A DNA stretch of 64,000 nucleotides from Atopsyche davidsoni (GCA_022113835.1 JAILWY010000011.1:2294001-2358000), one strand, 5' to 3'. Positions 36,826-48,849 are shown, numbered from the stretch's first letter. Notes: generated from the sequence alone by a model not told the origin. Numbers and translations: made by a program.

Positions 36826-37124
36826 TATATATGAAAAATTATTTTCATTGATGCCTCTACCTGTATTAAATAAATTAAATTGGGTATTTTAATAGATAAA
36901 TGGTTTTTTTTTACTAATTCAGTTATAGAGAGCAAATTTGAGGCAATTCGAGACCTTGGTTTTTTTTAAGTTGGTTTCATTAAATGTATGTAAAATCAAA
37001 CAGTTCAATGGACTAATTTAACGGTGCTTCTACAGAGCGAAAAAGCTCTCATTGCCTATGATTTTGTAAACGCCTAGTGCTACGTTACAATTTTGGACGT
37101 TTAGAGATTAAAAGATCGTCTTCC

Positions 37125-37160
37125 CTGAAAACGGCCTTGTTTGCAGGGCCGAAACGTCTG
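37125..37160 (+). ncRNA. Hammerhead-like hairpin motif, family A
   Basis: CTGAAAACGGCCTTGTTTGC then AGGGCCGAAACGTCTG. GGCC...GGCC forms the stem. CTGAAAA departs from CUGANGA at one position. Confidence 0.4.
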
Positions 37161-37199
37161 AAAATGTAAAATGCAACACAGCCCAACATAACAACGATT

Positions 37200-38324
37200 G
37201 CCAAAAACTATGAACACATTTACATTTTGAAATTAAATAATAGCAAAAACACGCTGTAACAAGCAACGCTCAATTATTAAATTGCAAGCGAAGATTATTT
37301 TCAGACGAATAACCGTTCATATGAATTGAAACTCTTGGTAATATTGTAAAATATCAGAGCAAGAAGACTTTTTATTATATATATGAAGAACACAATTAAT
37401 TCAGCTATTAAAATGATCGTGATCATCAATTCGGATTGCTCGGAAATAGGACGTATCAATCTTTAGGTGAGATGCAGAAGTGGAGTGGAATTTAATAATA
37501 ATAATCATCAGGACCGAGAGGAACAAATTTTCTTGGAATCCCTGAGGATGTACCCAGTCTTGGGCGAAATTAAATTCAGCTCTATTCAAAACAGACGGTT
37601 GCTCTTTCTGTGCGGTCCCTTCCAAGTTTCTTTGCTCCTTGATTTCCGGGAACGCGGACTCGGGGATAATCAAAAGACACACGAGTGCTCTGTCCGCTCG
37701 CTTCGTGCCGACTGAGGCTGGAGTTTATTGGCTATCATGAAAAATCATCGGTGCAACCAGAAGCCATGGCGGCTAAGAATTAGACTATTTTACGTTTCCA
37801 AGTAACTTCAACAAAAATCCGGCCGTTCTTATAACGACTGCCAAATTAAATTGCTTCAAATTTAAATTAAATTTCAAGCCATATGATCGACCGGAAGACA
37901 TAAAACAGACGAAGGAGGTGAGTACAGTAATGAGAAAGGAGAGCTGCTAGTCTCTGGGTAAAACAGAGAGCGGTGGAAACCTGTTGTGACCGATTCGAAC
38001 GCAGATGAAAGTAACTGGCTTCTAGTCAACAATATATTGTAGTTTTCTATGTTATAGTCGAGATTATCATCGTTCACTTGATATTGAGCGCAGTGAGCAT
38101 GTTAACAATGTTGAAATTCGTTATGGCACCGCGGTGTATGTTGCCATGAGCCTTTAACTTTTGGACACTTGAAAAGGTTCGGCAAGAAGATAAAGATGTG
38201 TGGATATAGTTTTGCCATCAGAATTGTGTAATAAAAGCTTGAAACACGCCATAACGATGCTACTCCCTGTCTCTAATAATATCTACGCACCTGCATATAA
38301 AACTCACGATGAGCCTGACTTCGG
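37200..38324. other. No gene recognised
   Basis: Mixed sequence. 37867-37918 (+) is open and ends in GAG|GTGAGT, a good donor, but no acceptor or family supports an exon. Confidence 0.35.
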
Positions 38325-38760
38325 TGGCAGTGATTAGTGACTACATTCTTTGAGATAGAAAAGCACTGAAGTACAAATTTTACTGTTCTTCGCCCATATA
38401 CTTCCATGACACCTAGGCTCTTAATCTCTCTCTATCTCTTTTATCTTTCTCTCTTTTTTGTATTTCTCAGTCGTATCTCCATCTCTTATTTCTTCCTCTA
38501 CTCTCTTTTTCTCTACTATCTGTCCCTCTCTTTCTTGGTAACTTAATTGCTTAAGCACCGGAGTACAAATTCAACTGTTCGTCTCCCATAGATTTCCATA
38601 GCACCTAAGCTCTTAATCTCTCTCTCTCTTTTTTGATAACTTCATTGCTTGAGATAGAAAAGCACCGGAGTAAAAATTTATCTGTTCTTAATCCATAGCT
38701 TTCCATAGCACCTAAGCTCTTAATCCTCTCTCTCTTTCTCTGTGTGTGTGCATTGCGATA
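38325..38760 (+). repeat. Three-unit tandem repeat with (CT)n tracts
   Basis: Each unit has GATAGAAAAGCACCGGAGTA (or variant), CTGTTC, CATAGCTTTCCATAGCACCT and AAGCTCTTAATCTCTCTCTC. Units start near 38354, 38550 and 38651. Confidence 0.8.
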
Positions 38761-38773
38761 CAGCAAGGTAAGT
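38730..38773 (+). promoter_or_regulatory. Near-abutting acceptor and donor (4-nt spacer)
   Basis: A CT-rich tract (38724-38740), then GTGTGTGTG and CGATACAG (ending 38763), is followed after CAAG by GTAAGT (38768-38773). This could be a plus-strand donor, a micro-exon of 4 nt, or a chance by-product of the CT-rich tandem repeat. Confidence 0.22.
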
Positions 38774-40869
38774 CAAAATTATACACTAAAACTATTCAGA
38801 TTTACATCCGGCATCGACGAATTGCAAAAATCTCGAGTGTTAGCAGCGGCCATGGGGCATGAATCATGGCTCTAGGGACACACGATATCGGTGGCGGGTC
38901 ACGATTTATTTGGTAATTTGTCTTAACAAGTTCTACTCGTTCAGGTTAAAATTTATCGCGAACAAAGCTTTGGAGTACGAGGTCAAGCCCAACTGGGACA
39001 CTATAAATTCACGCGGTTAAGATTCTGAAGTAATCTTATACATAGTATTTCTAAAACATTACACCAAGATAAAATGCAATACTAAACAAATATATATTTT
39101 TGTGTCGATATGTCCGTTGCTTTTTTTTTTTACTCCATCGTTGTTGTTTTTTGGTATAATGGATAAAAAAAAATCAACAGTTGTGACGTACATTAATAAT
39201 TTGAATAGCTACTTGTTGAAATATTTCCAAATGGAAAAATGTACACCAATTTTTGCACAAAAACACACTCTCAGTATACTAGAATATAAATTCCCGAGAC
39301 GTTGCCGCATTGCCCATGATCGATTTATCATCATTTAAATTGTATAAAATATATATAATATATTTTTTTCCGGCACTTAATTATAATAAATGTAGTTTTA
39401 AAGACGTTACTTGTAAGGTTTAACCTTTTTATAAACGCGTGTGATGTCTTCTCTTTACGGAAAATTACATGCGCCTGCCATTTATAAACGAAATCACTTT
39501 ACGTGGGCGAGATAAACATCTAAATATCATTTTAAACAACCACGTGAGGCTATTCATACGAGAAAATATATATAAAAACAGTAAAAATTAAGTATACGTC
39601 AAACTTAACGGTTCAAAATGGTGTCCTTGTGTGTATTCAACCTACTTTTGATTAAAATACTACACGCATAAAGCGAAAATCTCTTTATTAATATCGTCAA
39701 TTTATATTATTCAATAGCATATGGTTTAATTTGTAATACCCATTTTTATGTAAGCACATTTTTTACAGTAACGATCGTCTATTTCTGATGCCGCTGAGCA
39801 CTTCAATGCATGAGCAGCGTCATTTTAAAACCTTCACATTATGTCTTTCGTTTTTTCTTCTAATGACAACAACTAATTATCCATGCCTAAATTTGATTTA
39901 CTACAACAAATATAATCAGCAAATCTTTTTTGAAAATACCTGTGTAATAAAATACAATTTGGTAGTGCGAGCTTCAGCTTTAGAAGGACTACTTCAGAAA
40001 AGTAGTTGTGAATATATTAAAGTGAGTTATTTTCCTGGTACCATGATAACGCAGATTATTGTTTTATTATTGAATAAATTTATATGTGGTTTAGCATAAT
40101 AATTTAGCAGGCAGGACCAGAAGAGAATCTGGCACTGGATGACATTGAAGTGTCGTTTTGGTTAAAAATGGCTTAAGACAAGGTTTAAGCATGAATCCTG
40201 ATATATCGATTATTATTTTTAAACATTAAATTGATCTGTATTTTTAACACAAACATATGAATTGTGTATTTAAAAATTAATCTTGCTTAAATGAAAGATT
40301 TCTTAGGTGAATTTGTTTATTGGCCGTAGGGTACCGAGTTCAAATCCGAGTAAAGCCACAAATGTTCATAAATAATAATAAAAATATATATATCTAATCT
40401 AGTACTAGGAATGTCTCCAACACGTGAAACAAACACAAAAGCTACAAATCACTCAACGAACCCGTGTCTCTCTGCATAGCAAATCAACATCAAACAGCTG
40501 CATTAAATCGCATACGACTGTCAAGACATGATTATCTCGAACAAATCTGGCTTTCCAAAGCGAGTAGCAAAAAAAAAATGTCGATTCTCCAAACAACATG
40601 TGCCATTCGTTAGCAGGCAATTAAATACGTCTTCCCGGAAACTGAAAAAGCGTGTAACGCCACGTGGACAGATCCGAGCATTCAAAATAAATGATGGATA
40701 CCAGCCACACGTGTCAGCAAGAGTTTATAAATTCTGAGACTCCCCTAACACCCTGACACTTTTAGAAGAGTCAAAAATCGATATCTGATGTTAAAATTTA
40801 CAGAATAGATCAATGAGTCAGCGTGGCATAAAATAAACAGAGCGTCACATCTCACGTTTTATTGATCAT
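38774..40869. other. AT-rich stretch; one B-box-like site
   Basis: No gene recognised. GAGTTCAAATCCGAGTAAAG at about 40330 resembles the SINE T-arm seen at 51314 and 55290. Confidence 0.4.
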
Positions 40870-41340
40870 TTTCTGGTCGGTTTTGCGAAAAATCGGCTGC
40901 ACAAATCAAAAAAAATTAAATGCAAAAAGTTAGATATATCCCTTCTTCCGAACAGAATATTTTTTCATTTCTTGTAAATTTACTTTTAATATGATAATTG
41001 TGTGTTTTTCCGATTGATGTGTAGGAATTTGGAGATTCGTCGTGTCCATGTTCCATGTTCTTCTGTCCAATTGGTTTTGAAAAGTCGTCATTTTATCCAA
41101 TTTTTTAACATCTTCAAGATTTTATTTTACCCTGAAAATGGACGTTGATTAAATAATAAAAAATAGATAAATATAATTTATAGTTTTTTCAATGCTGTAT
41201 AAAAAAATCAACTTTCGACATAGAAAAATAAAGTGACAATTAAATTAATTAAATGACACGATTTCGCCAGGTAAAACGGTCTTTTTAGTAATCCAAGCAA
41301 GGTTAGGTAGCAAGACCCTTAAAGGTTGGACCGGAGTGTC
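40870..41340 (-). repeat. AT-rich dispersed repeat, copy 2 of 5
   Basis: Reverse of copy 1: ATATCCCTTCTTCCGAACAG, TTTTGAAAAGTCGTCATTTT, ATTTTACCCTGAAAATGGAC, TGACACGATTTCGCCAGGTA and AGCAAGGTTAGGTAGCAAGA. Confidence 0.75.
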
Positions 41341-41771
41341 TTCTATGGTTTAGTTTTAAGTAAACAACAGATGTTTTTAAAACCGACAAGACGCGTCAGT
41401 AGAGTGATCTCATTAATATAAACTATATTATTAATAAATGGACACAATGGGCCACCACTCGATAGCAGAAGCCCTCACGGTTTATTTAAGACAACACCGA
41501 ACAATCTGATAACAGAAAAGTGCTTTGCTTGCTAAGCATACGCATACAGTGCGGTAGCAACAAGTGTTGACTCGCTGCATTCTCGCTTGCAGCCAGAACT
41601 AGTTTCCTTGGGCCAGTGGCGGCGCGTGTCTCTACAGAATGCTATACCCAGCCGGCAGAACTGGGCGTCGGCTATTTTCTCTGCGGTTTCTTCGAAGAGA
41701 CTCGAAGTTGTACGGGAAAATTCAAATCATACCCATTCAAAATTGAGATTGAGAAGAAACGTCGTCTCGCA

Positions 41772-42132
41772 TGGGGTGTCCAAAGAGAGTGTCGGGTATT
41801 TGTTAGTTCAGTTAAACAAAAACTACTAGTAATCAAGTATTATTTTTCATTGTTGATTATAAGAATACAAAATGGAAAATTATTTCGAAAAGATGATGTT
41901 ATCCAAATGGTGGCACTCTTCTAATCTGGAACGAAGATTGCTGATAACACGTTGACACATAGCCCTCGATATTGCTGCCAATTCCGTTAGGTTCAATTGA
42001 TTGATTGGATGTATGGCAAGTGAAACCACGTGAAACCTTAAAACTCCTGCAACTCTGGACCCAAAAAATTTCGCAGCATATCGCAAAAACGGTCACTAAA
42101 ACAAATACCCGATACTCTTTTTAGACACCCTA
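41772..42132 (-). pseudogene. DD41D-like element, copy 3
   Basis: 357 bp (41774-42130), reversed. On the minus strand it keeps CHTSNQSIE, then a large deletion, then AAISRAMCQRVISNLRSRLE and CHHLDNIIFSK before the stop. The PDLSPLD block is gone. TIRs match copies 1 and 2. The flank at 42131 onward is the duplicate of 36096-36302. Confidence 0.8.
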
Positions 42133-42340
42133 TATTTCCATCCAAAAATAATCACATCTTCAATCATAAATGCACATACCAGTTCAAGGAACTCTCAGAG
42201 AATGCCTCGGACGTCTTTTCCTTGTAATTTTCGCTTTCATAGTGATCGAAGCCAACTTAAAAAAAAGCCAAGGTGTCGAATTGCCTCAAAATTGCTCTCT
42301 CTACCTTCGTTCACCGGACCGAATATAAAAGTTCCCCACG
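42131..42340 (-). repeat. Inverted duplicate of 36096-36302
   Basis: See the block at 36.1-36.3 kb. Continuous with the element end, so element and flank were copied together or form one larger repeat. Confidence 0.8.
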
Positions 42341-42343
42341 CAG

Positions 42344-42428
42344 CTTCAATTGATTGATTGGATGTATGGCAAGTGGAACCACGTGCAACCTTAAAACTCC
42401 TGCTGATACTCTTTTTGGACCCCCATAT
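42344..42428 (-). mobile_element. DD41D-like element, short fourth copy
   Basis: CAATTGATTGATTGGATGTA, ACCTTAAAACTCCTGC and GATACTCTTTTTGGACCC are the left-end segment of the element, with an internal deletion. Confidence 0.65.
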
Positions 42429-42429
42429 T

Positions 42430-43289
42430 TAGTTTCCTGTCCTGATACCTTCTGCTTTCCTTCTTCTTTGGACACTGTGTGCAAAGACTCTCATTCATGG
42501 CGTGGTCTCTGTCTGTGTCGCGATGTGCGTGGAGGGCCAGGCGAGGTGTGATTTTGAAGACTAACACTACTGATGGTCGTTTATGTTTTGTTGCTATCGT
42601 CTAGTAACTGATTGACCTAGTTACTGATAGCAGTGTAGGAATCGAGGTGCTGTGCTGGGTTGCGACAGGACAGCCCAGATAGTCAGCTGCAGCGACTCAC
42701 TTTCGCGAGAGCCGATTGTTATCGCTGACGCCAGTCACTTTGTAGATACGAGCTAATTCGTATTGAATCAAAACTCGAAGCGATAGAGTGATTGCGACAT
42801 CATCTCTATTCGGGATTGTTTACAATTCATTTATGTCCAATAAAGTAGCAGACAATCAAAAACATAGATTGCACAAGCGTTTAAGCACACAATCGATGAC
42901 AAATTTACTAACTTGAATCGTTTGTAATAGGGATATAATATAATAATAATCATTCGCCGAGTGCCACTAATTCGTTTTGAATTGAAACCAAAAGTATACA
43001 ATTGATTGTCGTGTCATTTTAATGCACAAATAATAACAATTTAAGTATCTCTAATACATTATGAATATTATTTTTTCTACACAAACTGAATAACGAAAAT
43101 AAAGAGATCTATTTACGCTACCACCTAAGCCACATCTTGTAAGCCCCACAACCTGTACCAGAAGACAGCTACAGCCTTGACTGTTGTAAATTAACTAAAA
43201 CAAAATAAGAAACCTTTAAATATTTTTTTTTTAAATAAAATATATATTTTGAAATAGAATAATATTTGTTAAAAAAATTACTTTTGCGA
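42430..43289. other. No gene recognised
   Basis: Mixed sequence with a GC-richer part to about 42750. No motif or repeat partner noticed. Confidence 0.4.
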
Positions 43290-43440
43290 TATTTCCACAT
43301 GTTCAATTTTATTGGTAAACGGTTTCGCCAACCTTTCACGTTGGCATTATTAAACTGCTACTGTATTCTCAGTCTGATAATGCCAACGTGAAAGGTCGGT
43401 GAAACCGGTCACCAATAAAATCAAACACGTGAAATATTTT
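43290..43440. repeat. Palindrome of two family-B hairpin motifs
   Basis: A minus-strand copy (43291-43358, GGTTTCGCCAACCTTTCACG) and a plus-strand copy (43373-43435, TGAAAGGTCGGTGAAACCGG) face each other over a ~15-bp centre. The ends CACATGTTCAATTTTATTGG and ACCAATAAAATCAAACACGT pair as well. Confidence 0.75.
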
Positions 43441-43494
43441 TCTTTAATATATTAAAATATAATTCCGCCAAGTACTCACGGTCAAAAATATTTA

Positions 43495-43956
43495 ATACTT
43501 ATATTGGGTAACCAAATTGACTAAACTGATGTGCGTAGTGGGCAAAATTCGCGTAAAATTGCACGTGTGAAATCTAGTCTATACACTCTTTGATTTGCAA
43601 GTAGTCAAATAAATCGTTTCCTATAAAACGTTAAACCACTTCATACACACTTTGCGGATTACTTGGCATCACAACAACACCACTTTGTCCTAAAAAAATG
43701 TTCAATAATTGGAGGATTATCATTCTCTGACCACTCCACTTCTTCATTGTCACTTTGCTCAGAATCACTGGACAGTATTGGTAGAAGTAACGTTGATGAG
43801 TCCTAAACAAACATTTCGAGCTGTAAACCTAAAGAATAAAATGACCTTCTGCCGCTTTTAGCGTAAGCACATTCAAAAACGTATTAATATGCGCCCCGCC
43901 TTCAGGCAGTAATCCAGGAACGGGTATTAGTACCTGCCCCGCCTTTAGTGTGTTAA
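43495..43956 (-). pseudogene. piggyBac-like relic, inverted copy
   Basis: Reverse of 27732-28165, ending at TTAA (43953-43956). It keeps the same acidic N-terminal peptide but with extra residues (QSDNEEVEWSENDNPPII) absent from the other copy, where they were lost. Catalytic part missing. Confidence 0.65.
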
Positions 43957-44617
43957 TATATATATTCCAGTACACCAGACCTGGCCCCATACGTTTATCA
44001 CCTGTTCCGGTCGATGGGGCACGGCTCGGCTGGGCTACACGTGGCCAGTTTCGAAGACGCGACGGTATTCATGTATTACCAGATAGATGGCAAAAATGGG
44101 TAACTACGGTGCTTTGAACAAACCATTTGTTGTATTCCGTTCGAATTTTTTTATTTTTTTTTATACAAATGAAATATCACACCACGAATCGGCCGCAAAA
44201 CGACAAGTAATAACGACAGACGAACGCAAGTAAAAGTGGAGGCGAGTGGAGTTCCTCACAGTCGGTCACGCCGCTCCGAGGATTTGCATGCGAATTGATG
44301 GCCAGCCGGAGACGGCAGACGGAAATAAACCGGTGGGACGTATTAATAGGCAGACAGGCGACCCAGTGCCTGCTGACCCACTCCATTGTCAGACTGCCGA
44401 TCAGTTATTAACAGATGTGGGATGCTGGATGGATTGCGGTAATTAGCGCTTCCAGCAGGTTTTTTTTTTAATGCTTTGCTAACGGGAGACATTTAAAGCT
44501 CAGCACTGACCAAGCTGCGTTGTTTCGGTTTCCTGGGTATCGATACTGTCTTCAAGGAAGACATCGACCTCAACACCCAAGGAACCCAACACCCAAGGAA
44601 CCTAACATATCTAGCGA

Positions 44618-44770
44618 CGTATAAATACAAGACCAGCATGAAGGGACTTCGATTCCGGGGCGTGGCAGAATCAAGAGTACCGCGGCATTTTTATATCTAA
44701 ATCGGGACATTTTTAATAAGCCACCTTGAAAAGGTCCAAAAATGTGTCGACAACAAATCATCACTAGGAA
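44618..44770 (+). repeat. Short dispersed repeat, copy 1
   Basis: GTATAAATACAAGACCAGCA, CTTCGATTCCGGGGCGTGGC, ACATTTTTAATAA, CACCTTG and CGACAACAAATCA are all shared in order with 49868-50060. Possibly SINE-like. Just before it (44573-44607) a 17-bp phrase CAACACCCAAGGAACC is duplicated. Confidence 0.65.
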
Positions 44771-45439
44771 TTCATTTCGATATTAAATGAATGGTCCCAG
44801 CGTGAGAATAAAATATCATAAAATTGTTATTTTTTTATTTAAGAATTCATTTAAGGAGTCGAACCTGAAATACGTGTTTGTAGCTAAAAAGACGTTCTGT
44901 GTGTGATTATTATTAAAATATTTACTTCATATTTTATTGATTATTTCAAATACAATAAAGGACAGTTAATACTACCAAATAATGCGTATATTTACATGAA
45001 TTTAATGAAACATATACGCAAAATTACAAATCCATTAACTTTTACTTAGTATAGGATTAAATTTAACTTTCATTCAGTGCTTTGTATATGGATTTCAAAT
45101 AAAAAAATTATTATACTAACAGTTTGAGTATACTAAGCGATCGATCACTTCATTACTTGTAAACAACCATTTGAGTCAAGTAAAGCACTGATGCATAAAC
45201 TGCACGCTATTACAAGATCATAAATTATGTTTGCGTCGAATAAGTTTGCTTTGGTGTATAAAATATGTTGATGAAACGTATAAAAAATGAGTATTCAATT
45301 ATGGATCGGATCGTTTCTTACTAATAGCAGTAAAGTCAAGTAAAGCACTGACGCGTGAACTGCATGCTATTACAAGAACATAAATTATGTTTGTGTCGAA
45401 TGTGTATACTTTTATAATAAAAATTAGTATTAAATTATT

Positions 45440-45740
45440 CGCGCTCTCACCGTTCTGTTGCTTGTGCATGGCTGCCATGGAATGATGGAATTGGAATTAT
45501 TATGGAGGGATGTGTTATTTAAGTACTTTGTAGAGGTAAGGGGATTTGTTTGCAGCCTGCTGCAAGTATCAGATCTAAATGCCAGAATATTATACGTGAA
45601 GATGGGGCAGCTGATTTCCTTCGAATATAAAACTGCGATGTAGAAAGAGACTCATTAGACTATTTCCCCTATGAAAACCATGAACAGACTTGTACAGTGA
45701 GATGGTTGAATATAAGCACCTGAACAAGAAGAATTAAACT
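45440..45740 (+). mobile_element. LINE 3' fragment
   Basis: CACCGTTCTGTTGCTTGTGC, ATGGCTGCCATGGAATGATG, AAGTATCAGATCTAAATGCC, TTCCTTCGAATATAAAACTG and ACCATGAACAGACTTG follow the same order as the other copies. Confidence 0.7.
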
Positions 45741-46109
45741 ATTCTTCAGATCATTTACTAAAGCAAAGCAAATTACTGACACACTCTGCTTGAAGCTTTA
45801 GGTTATTTTTATGCTGGCAAATAAAAAAGGCATTTGGTTAATGGATGATATTAATAAGCGAGTGACGGCGCCTCGCGGAGAATCACATCGTCCGAGACGT
45901 GAATTCCTCGGCTGATAATTAATCATGAGAAAAAATAAACACAAGGAAGCGATTAAGCGTTTCCCACTGGACCGGGGTGGATTTTTTTAACTAACCCACA
46001 TGGTGACAACGAAAAAATCTTTTATCACTTGTTGTATTTAAAAACGAGTCTATCAAATATATCCTTCCGCCCGTATGGACTACATGTTGCTGCATGTGTG
46101 TTTATTTTA

Positions 46110-46200
46110 TTTCTAACATTGATGTGAAGCAATTACCACCTCACTGAACATGTATACGAATTCCGCATCCACGTTAGCTTTCTCCTTTCTTAGATTTTTC
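46110..46200 (-). mobile_element. LINE fragment, reversed
   Basis: AATTCCGCATCCACGTTAGC and TTTCTCCTTTCTTAGATTTT match the reversed copy at 32520-32570. Confidence 0.5.
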
Positions 46201-46605
46201 TACCTATACAGGTTTAATGCGTATACAAAATGATTTGGGTAATTTATTCACACTAGAGTGTGAAATAACTGGCCTTCAAGAATCCACAGAAATCCTCGAT
46301 ACATTTTTTTCAAAAGACAGTCGTTACTCAAACCCGAAATAACTTATGCAGATTTAATAACTATTTACAAAACTTATTTAAGCTATCGATGATAGTAAAG
46401 TTTAAAAAAAAAAAAATTACTAAGCAATGGGAGTTTTGTGTTCGTAAATTGTACAGAATTTTGATAATTTTAACATGGAGACAAACAAGCGTGCGTAAGA
46501 TAATGTGAGGTGAGATAATAATTATCTCGTCGATTAGTCATCGCTATTGAGGTAAATCGTTGTTTTTTTTTTTTTGTTATCATGCACGGTTGCCGTTTTT
46601 TTTAC

Positions 46606-46808
46606 CAGCTGACTCACAAAGGGGGGCTCCTCATCACGCCGGCCGGAGGAGACGCAATCAATCAGCACACTCGTGATCGGCGATGACCCACCGGGCTGAC
46701 CTTCCGTCATGCCTCGCATGGAGCAGCCGAGCACCTGAGAGACGCTCCTTGAAGAGCCAGAGCTGAGCACGATGACCAGCAACTCCACCTTGTCACCCAG
46801 TTCAAGGA
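46606..46808 (-). CDS. Candidate coding exon, product not recognised
   Basis: Minus-strand, GC-rich stretch of about 200 nt, open in one frame with strongly coding-like codon use in otherwise AT-rich DNA. Key segments are KVELLVIVLSSGSSRSVSQV, RGMTEGQPGGSSPITSVLID and RRDEEPPFVSQL. It looks like part of a folded helical protein. The left boundary is either CTG|GTAAAA (after 46606) or TTT|GTGAGT (after 46618). The right boundary is assumed at GGGCAG before 46808, but that acceptor lacks a pyrimidine tract. I do not recognise the family. Confidence 0.45.
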
Positions 46809-46969
46809 CTGCCCTTGGTTATTTGAGTCTACGCCCCAACTCTGATAATATGAACGGACGTTAATATGAGGCCACAAAGTGAGCAAGCGCAAGTATCAGA
46901 TATCATATGGGGTTTTATTCTGTATAATTTTGCATTTATTTTATAAAAAATAAATATACGCATATGTAA

Positions 46970-47210
46970 TCATTTAATTCCAATTTAAAAAAGGCCACCT
47001 AAATGCTTAGGATTCTAGATTAGAGTCAGTGAAAATAATCCCTAAACACCAATTGGGAAAACACACATTTATCATATTAAAAGTAAATTTAAAAAATATA
47101 TAAAAATCGTATCTATAAAAGAAGGAATGTATGTAACTTTTTGCATTAAATTTTTTCGCAAAATATTTTATAAAACTACAAAAAAAAAAACTCGAAAATG
47201 GACCCATCCC
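46970..47210 (+). repeat. AT-rich dispersed repeat, copy 3 of 5 (truncated)
   Basis: Carries AACACACATTTATCATATTA, AAAGTAAATTTA, AAGAAGGAATGTATG and AACTCGAAAATGGACCCATC. The first half of the repeat is missing. Confidence 0.65.
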
Positions 47211-47440
47211 TGAACCCTGAACACATTCAGTAGTCGTGTAGTCCAAGCAAAAGGATATATATTATATATGATAGATTCGTTTTTAAATACATTAAGCAAT
47301 CGACACGATCTATTACGTCAACTTTATATTCACTGAAAAAAAAAAAAAGCTATGCACCACTCACCTCAAAAAATTATACAATCGACGCCATTGTGCGCGA
47401 AATTTTAAAATTAAATCATCAAACCATAGTTCATTACCGC

Positions 47441-47722
47441 CCATAGAGCACAGCCGGCGGGGCATTGTTCATGGTCGCTTTGTGGACGGATATTTTCATA
47501 ATTGACGATGATGATCCTCTCCCATGACACTGCCAAGGACGGGGGATCATCGTCGGGTGACCCTGCACCCAGTCATGTGTGGCTCTTGCCTTTTTTCATT
47601 ACCAGACCAAAAAAATGCAGAAATCACTGCAGGAAGCGTGCTGTGTGATTTTTTTTTTATTGCTATGATCTCTGCCAGTGATTGCGTATCTATGGTTTGA
47701 ATCTGCTGCCTGTGCTCTATGG
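47441..47722. mobile_element. MITE-like element with 13-bp perfect TIRs
   Basis: CCATAGAGCACAG at 47441-47453 and its exact complement CTGTGCTCTATGG at 47710-47722 bound 282 bp. I find no matching target duplication, so the superfamily is not assigned. Internally it has a GATGATGATCCTCTCCCATG...GGGGGATCATCGTCGGG inverted repeat (47504-47556). Confidence 0.6.
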
Positions 47723-48089
47723 TCGCCTGTGAATTGCTACTAATGCGATGGAGTCTGAAATTATTCGGTCACGGATTGTCGAATACGAGTCGATGGACGT
47801 AATTAAACGTATCTACAAATATGGGTAGATAATGCCAGAAAAGGCAAATAAAACACTTGATATCTGGTCTCGCTATCGTAATTAGCCAAACATTGCTTTA
47901 TACACAGCATACCTTGTTTAATTATCACATTGTCTTATATGCATTATATACTACCATCGGATTTGATTTTTTTTTAAATGTGTGCGACTTTTCACTGTAA
48001 ATCAAACAAAAAAAAAAAAACGAATTTATTATTTATTTATTGGGGGTTTCGCCTCTGACATTGACAAGCTCCCCGCTCTCCCCTTTGTG

Positions 48090-48315
48090 GAGATATCTGC
48101 ATGGCTGTCATTATATACACTAAGCGTGTATATAGGATCGGTAATGGAGTAGTAGACTCTGAAAGGACCTTGTCGAGGTGGGGGGGGGGGGGGGCTCCTG
48201 CTGCAGAAAGAGTATCAGATCTAAACGATTATATAATAATGCTATTGGGCAGCAGCAGTATAAAACTGCGGATAAAACCCATGAAAAACACGGGGTACTC
48301 ATGAGAGACACTTGA
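48090..48315 (+). mobile_element. LINE 3' fragment interrupted by a G15 run
   Basis: GGTAATGGAGTAGTAGACTC, AGAGTATCAGATCTAAACGA and ATAATAATGCTATTGGGCAG match the family. A run of 15 G at 48180-48194 sits within it. Confidence 0.65.
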
Positions 48316-48849
48316 TGAAGGATGAAGAAGCATTTTCACGGACAAGACAAGTCTCTTGCGAAATGAGAGATGATAATAAAAATGAAAGTGCATCCGAAGA
48401 TCCCCCGAAGATTCGGCTGATCGCTGATGACGGAGACGTGAAAGTGAGGAGCTGGACGGCTGACTATGCAAATCGTCCGGCCGGCTCCACTCTCGATGCG
48501 AAATCATTCTAAATGACTGCTTTTTTATGCACACAATGCAGATTATTTTCGCCGCTTTCTATATCCGCCCATTCCGCCTCGAGACTGATGAGCCCGTTGC
48601 ATGCGGCGGGACGCGGGAGCGACTAAATGGCTTTTAAGTGATGTGTAATGTGTGCAGAACGGAATCTGAGCATCGTTATAGTCTACAGGCTTCGATTAAA
48701 AGTTGGCGACGCTCATTCAGGAGAGAGCGGTTGCAACTGCTATTGTTTTTTAGGTTTTATTTTTCAAACATTCTTAGGATTCTGAGTTGGGATCATTTAC
48801 GAGTTTTTTTTGGAATATTTAGAAAATATTTTACGAAAACTCTGCTGCA

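Noticed and set aside
38325..38760. CRISPR-like regular repeats
   Set aside because: Three diverged units containing CT microsatellite, in a eukaryotic setting. Repeats and spacers are not of CRISPR form.
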